Shown: piece after piece, positions 9,841 through 22,599 of the stretch
Layout of the letters: every line of letters starts with the position of its first letter
Position numbering within the stretch: the first letter of the stretch is position 1
Assembly: GCF_000001735.4 (NCBI RefSeq)
Contig: NC_003070.9
Coordinates: forward strand, 13,448,001 to 13,512,000
Source: Arabidopsis thaliana
Taxonomy: Eukaryota; Streptophyta; Magnoliopsida; Brassicales; Brassicaceae
Length of the DNA stretch: 64,000 nucleotides
Direction of reading: 5' to 3'
Translations under genes and position numbers: made by a program
Notes under the pieces: model-generated
What the model was told of the DNA's origin: nothing
Database searches by the model: none
What the model saw: only the letters and a program-made list of their open reading frames with translations

Positions 9841-12800
9841 TGGCTTCATAAAATTACCACTAACACACTTCATTAACAAAAAAACGTTTTCTAAAATAGT
9901 GTTTTCTCTTTTCAATTCAGTAATTTTGTTGAAACTAAATTTGACAATTTTAGCATCTTAATAATGCTCGAAACCTCCAACCGTCAACAAATACCGTTGG
10001 AACAATAACAGTGATATAATTAAGTGATAATTTAATTTAATGATGAAATAATACCTTCTTCAATAAGTGATTTAAGTGATAATTAAGTTGCAAGATAGAA
10101 GAGCCACGTGAGAACGAAAGCATCACGTGATCTCAGGCGCAATTTGCTGCAAGTGGGAAATTGGACTTTACGTTGGCGTCGCCTCGAAATTAAGACTCAC
10201 GCGTGTGATTTTTTGTCCCAATTAATCTCTCTTTTCTTTTGCTTACACACCATTTTTAACCTAAAACATCAATAATAGTACAATTCACAAATCTTATATT
10301 TACGGACGGTTGCGGTGCTAACTTTTAAAATCAATAATAGACATTTCAAAAGTTTCGGACCATTCTAAACCATTCAAATCGATGAATTTTAAAAGTTCTT
10401 TTTTGTAAACATTTGCGATTATAGACAGTTAGCAAAAAAGAAAAAGAACAAAAAAAAGTCATTTAAACAACAAATAAATAAATATTATCAAATCATATAT
10501 ATATTAATGTTCATTCTCAAAATTTTAAATACTTTTTCCTACTAATATCAGTGTATCAATCCCAACTGAAGAAAGATAATAAATAAAAGTAGTATTGTAA
10601 TAATATTGTCAATTTGGAAGATTTATGAATTAGTTTGTCATATTTCTATGAAATTTACAAATAGAGCTGTGCTTATAAAAAAGAGGCGGATGCCTCAAAC
10701 CCCAAATTTTCTATTGAATATTAAGGCTCCAATTTCAGATATATAGGTAGTTCAATTGGTCAAAACTTTGTATATTTGAGTGTCTCGTTTTAAGTTTGAG
10801 TTCATAATGATTAATTCCCAATATTTGGTCATAATATGTTTTTTCCTTACGTTTAAGAAATAACATCGTTTCTTTTATAAATGTTCAGTTTTTTCTATAT
10901 TATTATTTTTTATATCATTTATATAATGTATATTATTTATATTTCTGTATTCTTTATCAAATTTTGAAAATTAGACTATTTGTATTTAAATAAACAATTC
11001 TGTATTTTATTTATGATCCAGTAAACCATTAGTTTTCTTTTACTAAACAAACTAAAATTGTAAATCTCTAATTCTTTAGAACACTATAATAGATTTTCAT
11101 ATTTTTCTATTTATATTTTTTTCCAATGTAAAAATGTTTCTAAATAATTTTTTTAAAAATTAGGTACGGGCTCACATTTTCAAAGAAGCTTGACACGACT
11201 CTAATTATGATATATATATAATTTTATTATTAATTATATTTTATCATCATAATATAAGTTTTTATTATCAAGTATAACAACGGATGTACAACTGTTAAAT
11301 GCATAAATATTATATTTATTAATCATTTTTGATTTAATAGTTATTGTATCCGGTAGTTAACTAGTCATAATTTTTTATTAATTTAAACCGCTAAATTAAC
11401 TAGTCATTCAAAATGCTTATTAACATTTGAAACTGCAGCCACACACTTCTGCAAACTCCCACAATCGTAGCCAAATTGTGTTTATACCAATCAGGCCATT
11501 AATATTTTTATTTCTTACCCCTATAAGCTATCCCTAACTATTATTATGACACTACTACACCTTTCATAGAAGATATCCTGGATTGTGGGTTGTAATCTCT
11601 AACTATTATGGTAAAAGATATACCGCTGTAACCCATAAAAATACAATAAACAAAAAGTGGTCAATAGCAACATTTTAAAATTCCAACATGCAAACGGAAT
11701 GGTATAATGATCAAAATGTGATAGGTATGAAAAAGAAAAAAAAAGTGAAGGGATGAAAATTCCTTCATAAAAAGGAAATATAAATATGATTGTTTATTAA
11801 TATTTTTGTGTCAGTTTTCTTCTTTAAATACATGTTCAATATTAAAAAGTTAAGAATATTCTCATGATATTATAAGTATGCGTATATTAACTCAAAAACA
11901 ATAAAAACAAAAAATCATTATTGTCTTCGAAAAAGAGTCGTTGACCTGATTCTTAGAGTAGAAAGTCATTTGTTAAATTGCTACATAGAATTAAGGAAAC
12001 TTTTCTAATAAGAATTAAAAAAATTAATGAGTTGCTTTTCTTAAACTCTTGCTCGAATTTATCTTCATTCTTTGCCTTTATAATATCGAATCTCTTATCA
12101 AGTGCCATTAACTCAACCCGTAAAGTATCTCAGACAAAGTCTAGAGATCATTGGTGATTCAGGTGGTATTTGGGAGAAAACTGTATAAAATTGCCTGGTA
12201 CAGTATTCGACTTGGGAAGATGTACGGTCTCATGGCAGAACCTCTTAGTTGTTCAAAAGAAAAAATGGGAAATTTAAGATCTTCTTGAAACACTACTCAT
12301 ATTTCAACTCTGCTCACATCTTTAAAGTGCATTTGTAGTTTGGTATTATTTTCTTGAATATAAGTAGCAGGAAGAAATTAAAAATGTTGATAAGATTAGT
12401 TGGAAAAGTTGGGGTGAAAGGAGAATTAGTGTTAATTGGACATGATTCTTGGACCGTGTTGGACGGGAGACCCCAACAGGCCAACACCAATATCAAGTTT
12501 GCTATTATTGTAGTATGATATAACCAGGGACTTATTACAGTATTAAGTGTTTCTCAAGTGATGGAGATACGATCATAAGTGGCGCCTATTCATTACTAAA
12601 CGCAATTAGTGACTAATATTATTATATTAGTATAAGTTATCCTCTTTACTTTTTTTCCCCGGGTTTGGTGGTAAATTGGTGAAGAACAAAAACGCGTTTT
12701 TGTATTTAATTATAAGTCAAATGTGTTATACAACTTTTATCCATCAGTAATGAACTTTAAGAACTTTTTTTTTCACTGACCATGTGGCTCCTTATGTGGT

Positions 12801-13508
12801 TTAACAAATGTTTGTTTAATCATTTTGTGAAAAAACAAGTAATCATGAAAGAAAGCAAGTAATTGACTACTAGACGAATCTAAAGTAAAAGAGAGATAAC
12901 AAATGCTTTTAGAAAAATGGATAAAGATTTGGATCAACGGAATTAACCAAAGTAATGCAAGGAAAATTATTCAATAAAGATATAACATTATTTAAAACAC
13001 AATTGAAGACCATAGAGACTAATCCTTTTTCAAGACTCTTATCACATTAATTGGTTAATACTTTGCATTAGAAGTGATTGACAAACACTAACAATCCAAT
13101 AATATTATAGTCAACTACTCATGAGTAATTATAACTTATTGGTTAAGATGTAATTACTCTTTATGTTTTGATTGAGGCAATTCATCCAAAAAGTTATATA
13201 TAAAATATCTTCTAATCCTTGTGAGATTATTTATTGTGTGTAATTATTTCTACATAGAAACTATACTTTTACTTGGTCACTTCAAGTTTCACTGCAAAAA
13301 AAGTTTGTTATATCATTTATTTTATATCTCTTTAATTGATGCAAATCAATTTTACATCATTTAAAAAAATAATTCTGAAAGTGCTTATGCAAATAATTAA
13401 CATCGAACTATTATCCACCGCTGCAAATTTATTTTGTTTTTTTTTCATCCGTCTAAACACTCGCCGAAAATGTGCTAAGAACTCGTCTATCGTCTAGGGA
13501 ACGCATAA
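9841..13508. other. Gene-free AT-rich spacer
   Basis: Nearly 3.7 kb of very AT-rich DNA without a credible ORF, tRNA or rRNA. A patch near 10670-10760 resembles decayed transposon sequence, and the rest shows no internal order I can recognise. Confidence 0.4.
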
Positions 13509-14370
13509 GAGCATCATTATTGGTAGTATCTTAGATTAGTCTTATCATAGTTCTTAGGAATATATATAAATTGATTTTAAAATTTTGATGTTAAGAATTT
13601 GGTTAAGAGATTTAAATTTTGGCAATTTATAATGGTAGGTTCTTAACTTGGAGTTCTTTAAAAAAAAATATTTTAAAATAAAATTAAATACTTTAATAAT
13701 TATTGCAACTTATAAAATTTGAAACATACTTGACATAAAAGTTTAAACAAATATGACGTAAACATAAACAAAAATTATTAGTTAAACTATTCATTCCTGT
13801 CAAAAAATTTCCAAATATACTCGATCAAATTAAATTTCAATTGTTGATGCGCACGTCAATCACGAAGTCAAGTTCTAGTGTCCAACATATTTTCGAGTTG
13901 ATATCCGAATTCTTTTAGTTATATTTATTATAATTATACAATGTTTTGCAAAATTAAACCAAATTTTAGTAAAATTAAACGATCTTTATTAAAATTGAAC
14001 AATTTTTTAGTTTTTTTTTCTCAAAAACTGATCTGAAACTGATCTGAATCTGACACCATCCGAACCGAAACAGAACCGAATAGTCATATAATCCGCACGG
14101 ATAATAAACTTCCTCATCCGAATTATCCGAATCCAAAATAACCCGAACCGAATCCGATATGAAATCTGAATGTCCACGCCTAGATTTCGTGTTGTGTGAA
14201 AGAGAGAAAAAGAAGAAACAAAAGAAAAATGAAACACCTAATCATAAAATGCCACATATCCGGTTCTTTGATTTTAGTTTGGCTTTTATATAAGAGTTAT
14301 TCTTAACAATATAATCAATAAAAACATTATATTTCATATCTAATTAATCTAAGATACTACCAATAAAACG
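13509..14370. mobile_element. TIR element (PIF/Harbinger-like MITE) with a nested insert
   Basis: The left end (GAGCATCATTATTGGTAGT, then ATCTTAGATTA) is repeated inverted at the right end (CGTTTTATTGGTAGT, then ATCTTAGATTA), giving about 30 bp of imperfect TIR. TAA and TTA flank the ends, loosely like the TWA target of Harbinger elements, but they are not identical. Non-coding. Confidence 0.5.
13874..14183. mobile_element. AACCGAA-rich element nested in the TIR element
   Basis: Contains the same ACCGAA/ATCCGAA composition as the elements at 5.5 and 16.9 kb, and ends CCACGCCTAG. A CTAGTGTCC start and a CTAGGCGTGG inverted end suggest short TIRs. Boundaries are approximate. Confidence 0.4.
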
Positions 14371-15284
14371 TTAATGCGTTTTAGAATATTGATTGTGTTC
14401 TTACCAAATTCTTTCTCAAACTCTGAAAGATAGCCAAAAAAAAAAGTACTATAATCTGGTACTATAATCTTAGTAGTTTTATTAGTTATTGTCTATGGAT
14501 TAAGATGAAGAGACTTCACGATAAATTATTTTTTCATATATAGAATCAATGGGTAAATCATTTACATACAGTATACCGTGTATACGATGGAAAATACGGT
14601 AACCTATTAACTATTTTCCTTAATAATATTTACACAAAAGACAATCTTATACGTATAAGCTGATGTATTATGAATAATAAAAATTTATTTGAATAATAAA
14701 TTTTTTTAATCTATTCTCTTGGGGAAAAACAAGAAAAATTCAATTTAATGGGTTTGCATTTATGAAATTCGAGTCGAGTTTGTAAGAATAAATTTGGTAC
14801 GTTGAACCTTATACAAAACTGCATAGGTTTCTACGTAAGACAATGCATGACAGCACGAGACATTCAGTCGAGGAATATTATTATTATTTTTTGGTCAATC
14901 ATCGAGGAATATTATTTAAACATTACAATATGGTATTATTTCCAATTGGCGTCAACGTTACTATAGAAACAAATTAGTATATTCGATATACCTCAAAGCT
15001 AACTTTCTACGAGTAGACTTGAAGAGAAGATCAAACTATTAGGTAAAATATTAAGTGAGTGTGGTGGTCACATGACAATTTGGTGTATAATGAAACAAGA
15101 TTCCCCATTAATTAACATCCCACGTTGCCCTTTCCAAATCAATCATTTAGATGTATTTATTCTTATTCGTGTGCTCATGACTCGTCCTTACGGTAGAGCA
15201 AACGACATTATTTAATTTATGTTCGTTTTTCAAAACTCAGAATTTAAATTCATAAGTTGAGTTTAGATGGAAACTGATTTTTAT
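14371..15284. other. Gene-free AT-rich spacer
   Basis: No ORF above background and no recognisable element. Confidence 0.4.
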
Positions 15285-15713
15285 CAATGTTCAAGAAAGC
15301 AGGATAGGCGGCTGTTTCGGCGTCATCTAATTGTTAAACGCCTGCGTACCATTTTGACTTTTTAAAAATTGGTTTTATTAGACGGTCTGATAGATTTGGC
15401 GGAATATGTGTACATTAAACAGATTAGACGGACATTAAGATAAGCGGATTTAAATATATCTTAATATATTTAAAATTGCATATGAAGACACCTATACTTT
15501 TAATTATTTTATTTTATCTTACTTTATAATATTAAATTTAAATTTATTTTCAAAAATTTGATAATTTTCAGATTTTTATAATGTGTTTTCAATATTTCAT
15601 GTAGTAGTATATAAATATATACCGCTTAAAATCGGGTAGATTCCGACTAAGCATTCTACGCGCTAGGCAGAATGTCACCGTCCGCTTATCGTCTATCGCT
15701 TCCTTGGACACTG
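15285..15713. mobile_element. hAT-like MITE with TIRs and decayed 8-bp target duplication
   Basis: The left end CAATGTTCAAGAAAGC and inverted right end CAGTGTCCAAGGAAGC form hAT-type TIRs starting CA(A/G)TG. The eight bases outside each end (ATTTTTAT and CTATTTAT) agree at six positions, as expected for an old 8-bp duplication. Subterminal sequence is rich in GGCGG and GACGG. No coding capacity in 429 bp. Confidence 0.65.
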
Positions 15714-16883
15714 CTATTTATTAAACAAGTATATTAGCAAAAATATATAGGAATTCATAAAAAAAATTATTTTCTTCAACAATACATAAATATATAATAT
15801 ATACTTTCTAATAAAAGTCACATGTCATTTTTATAATATAATACTATATAAAATCCTCTAAGTAAAATGAAAGTAAAATGTCATTTTTACACATCATTAC
15901 ATACTCTTATCGGTATTTTGTGATCATGAATTCATGATATCTTTATTATACCCTCACTACCAGTCTACAGCCACCAATACCACCACCACAACCATCATCA
16001 TCAATATTATCACTATATTTGGTGAGTGCATATTCCATGACAAAGATCTAGAATCTACTATCTAGGTTCTCTTATGTATATATTTTTGTCGAATCTTTCT
16101 TTTAAATAGTTTAATTAACGTCCTCCTTTAACAAAAGACATTTTTTTTACGTCCTTCAATCTCATAGTTTACATAATATTGGACTCTAGAATCCGATTTG
16201 GTATGTAACACATATTCCACAACGAGTTTGCTGTTCTTCGCTGATATACTATTACTAGTATAACAAACCATAAAATTTAGAAAATCCAAGTTTACAATTT
16301 TATGGATCATATGCAAAGTTTTATCTTATGTAGTTAATTCGTATATCATTTTAAGTGCACTTCTTAAATTGGTATTACAGTTTCATAATCATCCGTACAT
16401 GAAACGACTCAAATACAGCGACATGCCTTTATGTTCACCTGCAGTCCACGTGGGATTATATGGACATATAGTTGACTTTCTTATTGACATTTAATTACAT
16501 TGATTCTAATGTCTCCCGTATCAAATGATCTTTTGCGTCAATTCTAAATAAAAAAGATTTGTCTTCGCTAAATTCTTAATAAACAATTAATCTCTTCGTA
16601 ATCTTACATATTCTTCCTTATTCGTGAGTTGGTTGGAGGCTTGGAGCTGTCACGCCATTAATTTGACTATCTTTTTGATATAATAAGGTTAAAATTTGAA
16701 ACGATTCAACATTATATGGATTAAGTTATAAGATATCGAAAAGTGAGTTATATTTTCAAAATTTTATTTAATAAATTACTTCCGGTGAATTAAGTTATCG
16801 CATGAATGAAGTCAAATAGTTTCATCTTCATTTCATTATAAAAATTAAGTAACACTTATATTGTTTAATTAGAGATTGATGCA
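15714..16883. other. Gene-free AT-rich spacer
   Basis: Includes a short CCACCA/CATCAT trinucleotide-rich patch at 15968-16005. No gene seen. Confidence 0.4.
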
Positions 16884-17357
16884 TAGCTCTGGGCAAAATA
16901 CCCAAATCCGAATAACCGAACCGAACCGAATTCGAATCCGAAATTTTAAAATACTTTTACGGATCCTAAACTTTTAAACCCGAAAACCCGAACTTGATCT
17001 AAACCTGAACCCGATCAAGTACCCGAACATATCCGAAATATGTATTCATAGAAATAATTTATTAGTAATAATCATATTTACAACCACCTAAGTGCCTAAA
17101 ATATTTGGATTTTAAGATATTTTTGAATACTTTACCTACTTTTCGATAGATTTAGATATTTATGTATTTTCAAGTTATTTGAATATATTTTGATACAAAA
17201 TTCTGAATTTTGGATACTTCGGATAAATTCGAATCCGAACCCGATCCGAACCCAAAGTCTTAAAATATCGAAAGAATTTTAGATTTCTAAATCCAAAAAA
17301 CCCGAATCGGAAAAACCCAATCCAAATCCGATGCGAATACCCAAACGCCCAGGCCTA
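16884..17357. mobile_element. AACCGAA-rich TIR element
   Basis: The left end TAGCTCTGGGCAAAATACCC and inverted right end TAGGCCTGGGCGTTTGGG form imperfect TIRs. The interior is dense in AACCGAA and ACCCGAAC near both ends and AT-rich in the middle. It is the same general class as the 5.5-kb element. No clear target duplication. Confidence 0.55.
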
Positions 17358-18294
17358 GACACATGCGGATGACAAATTATTTTCTAAAGTTTGTAGTTTA
17401 ATTTTTTTTATAATTAAGTATAAAGTTTGCAAATTATGTTAATTTTTAAGATATTTATATTTATAGTTTTATATTTGTCATTAAGTAACAATTTACAGAG
17501 GGACAAATTTTGTGTTATACAACCTTAAATAAATTAGGCCAATTAGATATAATTTAATCTTGGTGATATTAAAAAATATTAATAAAATGAGGATTTAACC
17601 CGTATTAAAACTACGGCTGAATAATATTTTAATTCTTATTGATATGATTCAACCGCATCCCACAATATAACCCGTCGCATATTTATTTAATATATATATT
17701 CAAATATTTGGAATATTATAGTATTTTTATTTGTATATATCAATAATAATATTTGAAAAAAATTAATAACTATATCAGGTAAAATTAAACAGTTTAATTA
17801 AAAACCAAAATGAAATCGTATACAAACTTTTAAATTTGATGTTTGTTAAGTTAACCTTGGTGCTCATTCATATTTTAATTTATTTTGTTTTTCTTTATAA
17901 TATGACTATGAATCTTTGCTTAAACATTTTAGCCGGTGTGGGACGTTGAATACACACTTTTTCTTGTAGCCGGAGAGGATTTAAAGAAAATTTCGAGAAC
18001 AATATCAGATGATTCAAAGAAGAAAAAGAGAAAAAAAAAATTGGAGAAGAGCAAATGAAATTAGGGTTAGGGATTTGGGATCTCAATCGATTAGGATAGA
18101 GTTAATTGGGTTTGTTATGGGCCGCGACTATTGGATGTGGTTTCCCGGGCTTTAATTAGCCAATGTTTTTGAATATTGTCGCTTATTATTCGCTAATCAG
18201 ATCAGTTTTGATTAAACCTACAAATAATCATATTTTGTTTTCAGTTTTGACATATATAGTATGAGCATAAGTACCATATATAATTAGCACAAAT

Positions 18295-18298
<4 letters not shown>
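17358..18298. other. Gene-free AT-rich spacer
   Basis: A minus-strand 63-codon frame at 17895-18086 shows no known family. The stretch near 17930-18130 is less AT-rich and may be a decayed leader or gene fragment. Nothing firm. Confidence 0.35.

Positions 18299-18344
<46 letters not shown>
18299..18344. repeat. (AT)n microsatellite
   Basis: 46 bp of uninterrupted AT dinucleotides. Confidence 0.95.
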
Positions 18345-18409
18345 TAATTGAATTGTTGGTTTAGAGATTTAAATTTATAGGTAAATTGGTTTTTCATTAA
18401 AATTCTTGG

Positions 18410-18410
<1 letters not shown>

Positions 18411-18451
<41 letters not shown>
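18411..18451. repeat. (TA)n microsatellite
   Basis: 41 bp of TA dinucleotides, 66 bp from the previous tract. Together the pair can form cruciforms and should be highly polymorphic. Confidence 0.95.
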
Positions 18452-18452
<1 letters not shown>

Positions 18453-19163
18453 GGTTAAGGATTTCAGAATTTAAAATTTAAGGATTTAGAGTTTTTTTTG
18501 TAAAAGTTTTAGAGTTTATGATTTAGTTTTTGGAGTTTTGTAAGGGTTAATAATTAAGACTTATAAGGTAGGGTTAAGTATTGAAAAAATAGATTTTCTT
18601 ATAAGTATTTATAGTTTCTGATTTAGTTTGGTGAGGGTTAGGGTTAAAATTTAAAATTAGGGTTAAAATTTAAAATTAGGGTTAATTTTTGAAAATAACA
18701 TTTAAATCTTCTTTTTAGAGTAGTAAATAGCGACTGTTTTTGTGACTATTGTTTCCAGTATGAAATATATTCGTTACTTTACGATTATATTAGCGAGTAG
18801 CGACTATCGTATTTGGTCACAAAATTGCACTGATATACGACCAAGTATATGTGGTCGCGATACAGTCATCTAATAGTGGCTAAGTAGTAGCAACTTTTGG
18901 CCGATGTTTTGTTGACAAATGTGGAGTCTCAAACCCAAGCACAATGCCGTATATGGCCTGTTTAATCTACAAGTCTCGGACCCCTAAATAGTAAAAACAA
19001 TCACAATTAACAAAACATACTTAAAGTTTGGTAAGATATATTATGGGTACATAACAGATATTACCAAAGAAACTACCAATTCTGTCTACATATACACACT
19101 AATAGGGTTAAACCCATCTTGTGACAACATATTAGATGCTTTTTACTTTTCATTTACCTTTTC
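18452..19163. other. Spacer with AGGGTTA-type repeats and GCGACTA-rich patch; WD40 3' UTR
   Basis: 18460-18690 contains scattered AGGGTTA and AATTTAAAATTAGGGTTA units that look telomere-like but are not a true array. 18715-18900 has recurring TAGCGACT and GGTCGC words like transposon subterminal repeats. About 18960-19163 is the likely 3' UTR of the WD40 gene. Confidence 0.4.
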
Positions 19164-22100
19164 TCAGTAAAAGGAGTCCATATAGTGATTATCCTTTCTC
19201 CTCTTATACTCCAGCAAACTTCCATAAGTGCGGTCTGCGACCCCTACATATAGTGCCTCTGTATCGGGGCTGAACGAGATCCCGGCTATTTCTCCAAACA
19301 GATCAATCTCTTGGGACTGTAGAAACCCGGACTGCGTGTCGAAGATGTGAACAAAGTCTGCAGGCTCAGCCATTGCAAGAAACCGCCCTTCTGGTGTGAA
19401 CTTCAGTCCTCTGATGGCTCCCATGTTTCCTTTCAGGACAGCGAATGATTCTGACGGGTTACGAATGTCCCAGAGACGGCATGCCGTGTCTTGGTTTCCC
19501 GTTGCTAAGATTAGACCATTCGGGTGCCAAGCAGATGCAAATGAGTAGTCTTTGTGGCCTCTGAGGCTTGAAATAACCTGCACCGTAATACCAAGTCCAG
19601 TTACAACATTTGAATGTGGATGAGAAAAAAAAAAGACAAAAAATGATGAGCTTCAAAGAAGTTCAGCAGCTCAACTCTAAGCTACAGGGCTATACTCTGT
19701 CCAGCCTAGGACTGAATGTAGCAGATTAGAGCTGTTGTGAGCTAATTAGAGAGCAGTTAGCGGAATAGGATACTTACTTTTCCAGAATGGGAATCAGAGA
19801 TCAAGCATTCTGTACTGTCCCCGACTACAGCGAGTAGCTTCCCATCCGGGCTAACTGAGGTATTCTGCAAGAACATTAGAGTGTTTCTAGTTAGAGACAT
19901 TTGGCGGCTAGAGACTTGAGATGTTGGTGGGTGTAGTGGAGAATAAATAGCCTGGAAACTCACATTGACAGACCAATCTAAAGCAAATTCACTGACACGT
20001 GTAAAGCTCTGAGCATCGAATACACGAATTTTACAGTCGTTATTTGCGGTTATAAGCCTAAGGGAGCCACTGCAATAAGAAGAGAAGAGAAGAAAATTTA
20101 GCTCGAGTTCAGGATGATAAGTAAAACCTCTATAAATTGCTAATAACTCTCTGGCCCTCTTTATATACTACTATACCTTGGGTCTCGGTATATATCAACT
20201 GTGTTTGTGATGGCATTATCTTCCGTTGATAATCTTGTGCAAAAAGCAACCCCAGGCTGATTTACACACTGGAGAAAGAGAAGAGCAATACAAGTTAAAC
20301 GATATAGGTTTTAAGGTTTATATTATCTACTCGACGAAAGCAATGACTATTCGAAGAAAATGTGAACCTTGCAGAGAAGCTCCCCGTCGAACCCTCCTAA
20401 AAGGATCAGATTTTCTTTGACTGCCATGCTGCTAACTTGCACCCTAGAGAGTGGCTCAGAAAACAATCCAGGTAGTTTCTGAAAGAAAAATCAAACTAGG
20501 AACTAAGATCAATCTGGAAAACTATATATTTGTAATAGTTTTCATGTGTTCCAACGGCTCTCACCTGAGTGGGGGTAACTGATCTGGCGACATTAAGTAC
20601 TTCTTTCCCTCTCTGGAGTAGAGATGACCAGTGCATGAGTGAATAATTTTGCATTAGATATACATCATGCTTAGATGTCGCCCATACCAAATTCCGAAGC
20701 TGTAAAAGGAAGAATATGAAAGTTCAATCACGCGCCATATACGCAGAAAACATGAAAACAAGATTTTCTTGTATATGAATATGAGGTAAGAACCAGACTT
20801 GATGTGAAATTGGCTTTCTGACTTTCTTTTTAATGGACTCAAGTTAGAGACTAAAATGAACAATGTTGTTTTACACAAAATGATTAAGTTGCATCTATAA
20901 CTAGATTGAGTTAAACGCCATCCCATATATATGATATGCAATGCATGAAATGCGGGAACAGAGAAGTTAGTGAATGAATGAGTAAAGCACCCAAAACTAC
21001 TCAAGTTTAACAAATTATATGCATGCATAGCCGTATAATGTGGTAAGAAACAAAAAATTCTATCTGGACACATGGTTACAACATTCTCCTATCATACCCA
21101 TATCGTTATGCTGCTGGCTGCTCAGACAGTACTCCCAACTGCATCAGAGGTTGAAATTAGAGGAAAATATCCCTAAGTGCCACAAATTATTGAGTAATAT
21201 GTTGATAAGCCATGTTCAAATTAGAATAAACACACCGCAGATCTGCAGAAGAGGATATATGCAAAGTACAGTGCAAAAACGATGTAGTATATGATTGTTC
21301 CAACCCTCACTTTATTCATACAACGTGCATAACAACTTTAAAGCCCGACTCTAGTTTCATACTTAAGTCTGTGATTTTGTTCGATATTGGCTGATAAAGT
21401 CACTTGATGCAGTCTGATATGATGAACTTAACATTTAAGAAACATTTTAGAAAAGCAAAATATAAATACAACTATACAAGCATCCGCCGAGACCTCTGCA
21501 GAAAAAGGATTACAGCGAATAGAAAACCCGAGCGCAGGCCTTCGATTTCTGAAAGCATAAAGTTAATAAATTCAAAAAGAAAATGGAAAGAGGATAGTAT
21601 CACCATGGATGCTGGTAGTCATGAACTGTACTCAGAGAACAATTTAGTCAACCTGAAGCACTTTCTTAGACAAAAGCTACCTGCTCATATATTTGTTATA
21701 CCTCATCGAAACCATTTTGAAATTCATAGATTTTTCAAATGAGATGCAATTTAACCTATGCTTTAATTATCTACCAACTAAACCAATATTGAACAAAATA
21801 TTAACTTAATCCAATAATGATGCAAATGATCTGCCTATAAACTCTTAAATTTGAAGAAAGATTCATCTTTTACATAGTGGTTGGTAATGAATCAGCAGAC
21901 ACAAAATCTCTACCTGAAAATGCACAATAGTGGAAGTGACAAGCCTTGTATTGAATTGGAAGTCATAAAAGTTCTTTCCTTTCTCAACTACTTGCCCATG
22001 TTCCTGTCAATTGTAACAAAATAAACTTCATGTATCTATTCTCTAATGATCAAAAATCACAGATAGTATAGTCATTTTCTATGTACTGCACTAACCTTAT

Positions 22101-22386
22101 CAAGCTTTTCTCGAGAGCTAGGCCTTAAGATATTAACAAAGTTATCATATTGTTTCAACCTAGTCTCACGAAACTCGTCTCTATTATACTTAAACCCTTC
22201 CCACTGAATCCCTTGTATGTCTTTACCATTCCTTGCCTCTTGAGCTGATGTATCAGTCTCCATCTTCTTCTGTCACATAAAACAGCTTAAAGATCATTCA
22301 TTCTCTGCCACTGAAACATTCTCAAAGAAAATGCTTACCGTTTCACAATCATCCTCAAAATCAGAATCATCCTTTGTCTGTTCCAT
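19164..22386 (-). CDS. WD40-repeat (transducin-like) protein, nine coding exons
   Basis: Exons in transcript order: 22386-22339, 22269-22096, 22003-21914, 20699-20565, 20478-20368, 20268-20177, 20069-19964, 19864-19778 and 19577-19164. All splice sites are GT-AG and the frame gives 418 residues, starting MEQTKDDSDFEDD and ending YMDSFY. The N-terminal acidic segment is followed by WD-type blades. Clear ones are SLRLITANNDCKIRVFD, VSPDGKLLAVVGDST, the blade from HKDYSFASAWHPNG to CRLWD, and FTPEGRFLAMAEPADF. This matches the Arabidopsis pair At1g36070/At1g78070, and the adjacent ERF gene makes At1g36070 the likely counterpart. It is presumably a scaffold protein; its role is not known to me. 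The intron between exons 3 and 4 is long (1.2 kb). A donor-like GTAAGAAA near 22510 suggests an intron in the 5' UTR. Confidence 0.92.
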
Positions 22387-22599
22387 TGACCTAACTACAA
22401 GTATAAACACTAGTTCTATCATCCACATAAGCTTAAATCAAACTTGCCCTAACCATGAAAGCAAGATAAGAAGAGAAGTGAGAAGGAAGGAAGACTGTAG
22501 TTTTCTTACATCAGAAAGTGGATCGGTGATGATGAAAGATCTTCTTCAAATGATTCTCAGACAAGGTTTAGATATTGTCGAGAAAGATGAAGACTTCGG

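Noticed and set aside
18640..18700. Interstitial telomere array
   Set aside because: AGGGTTA words occur but are irregular and mixed with AATTTAAAATT. There is no run of TTTAGGG.
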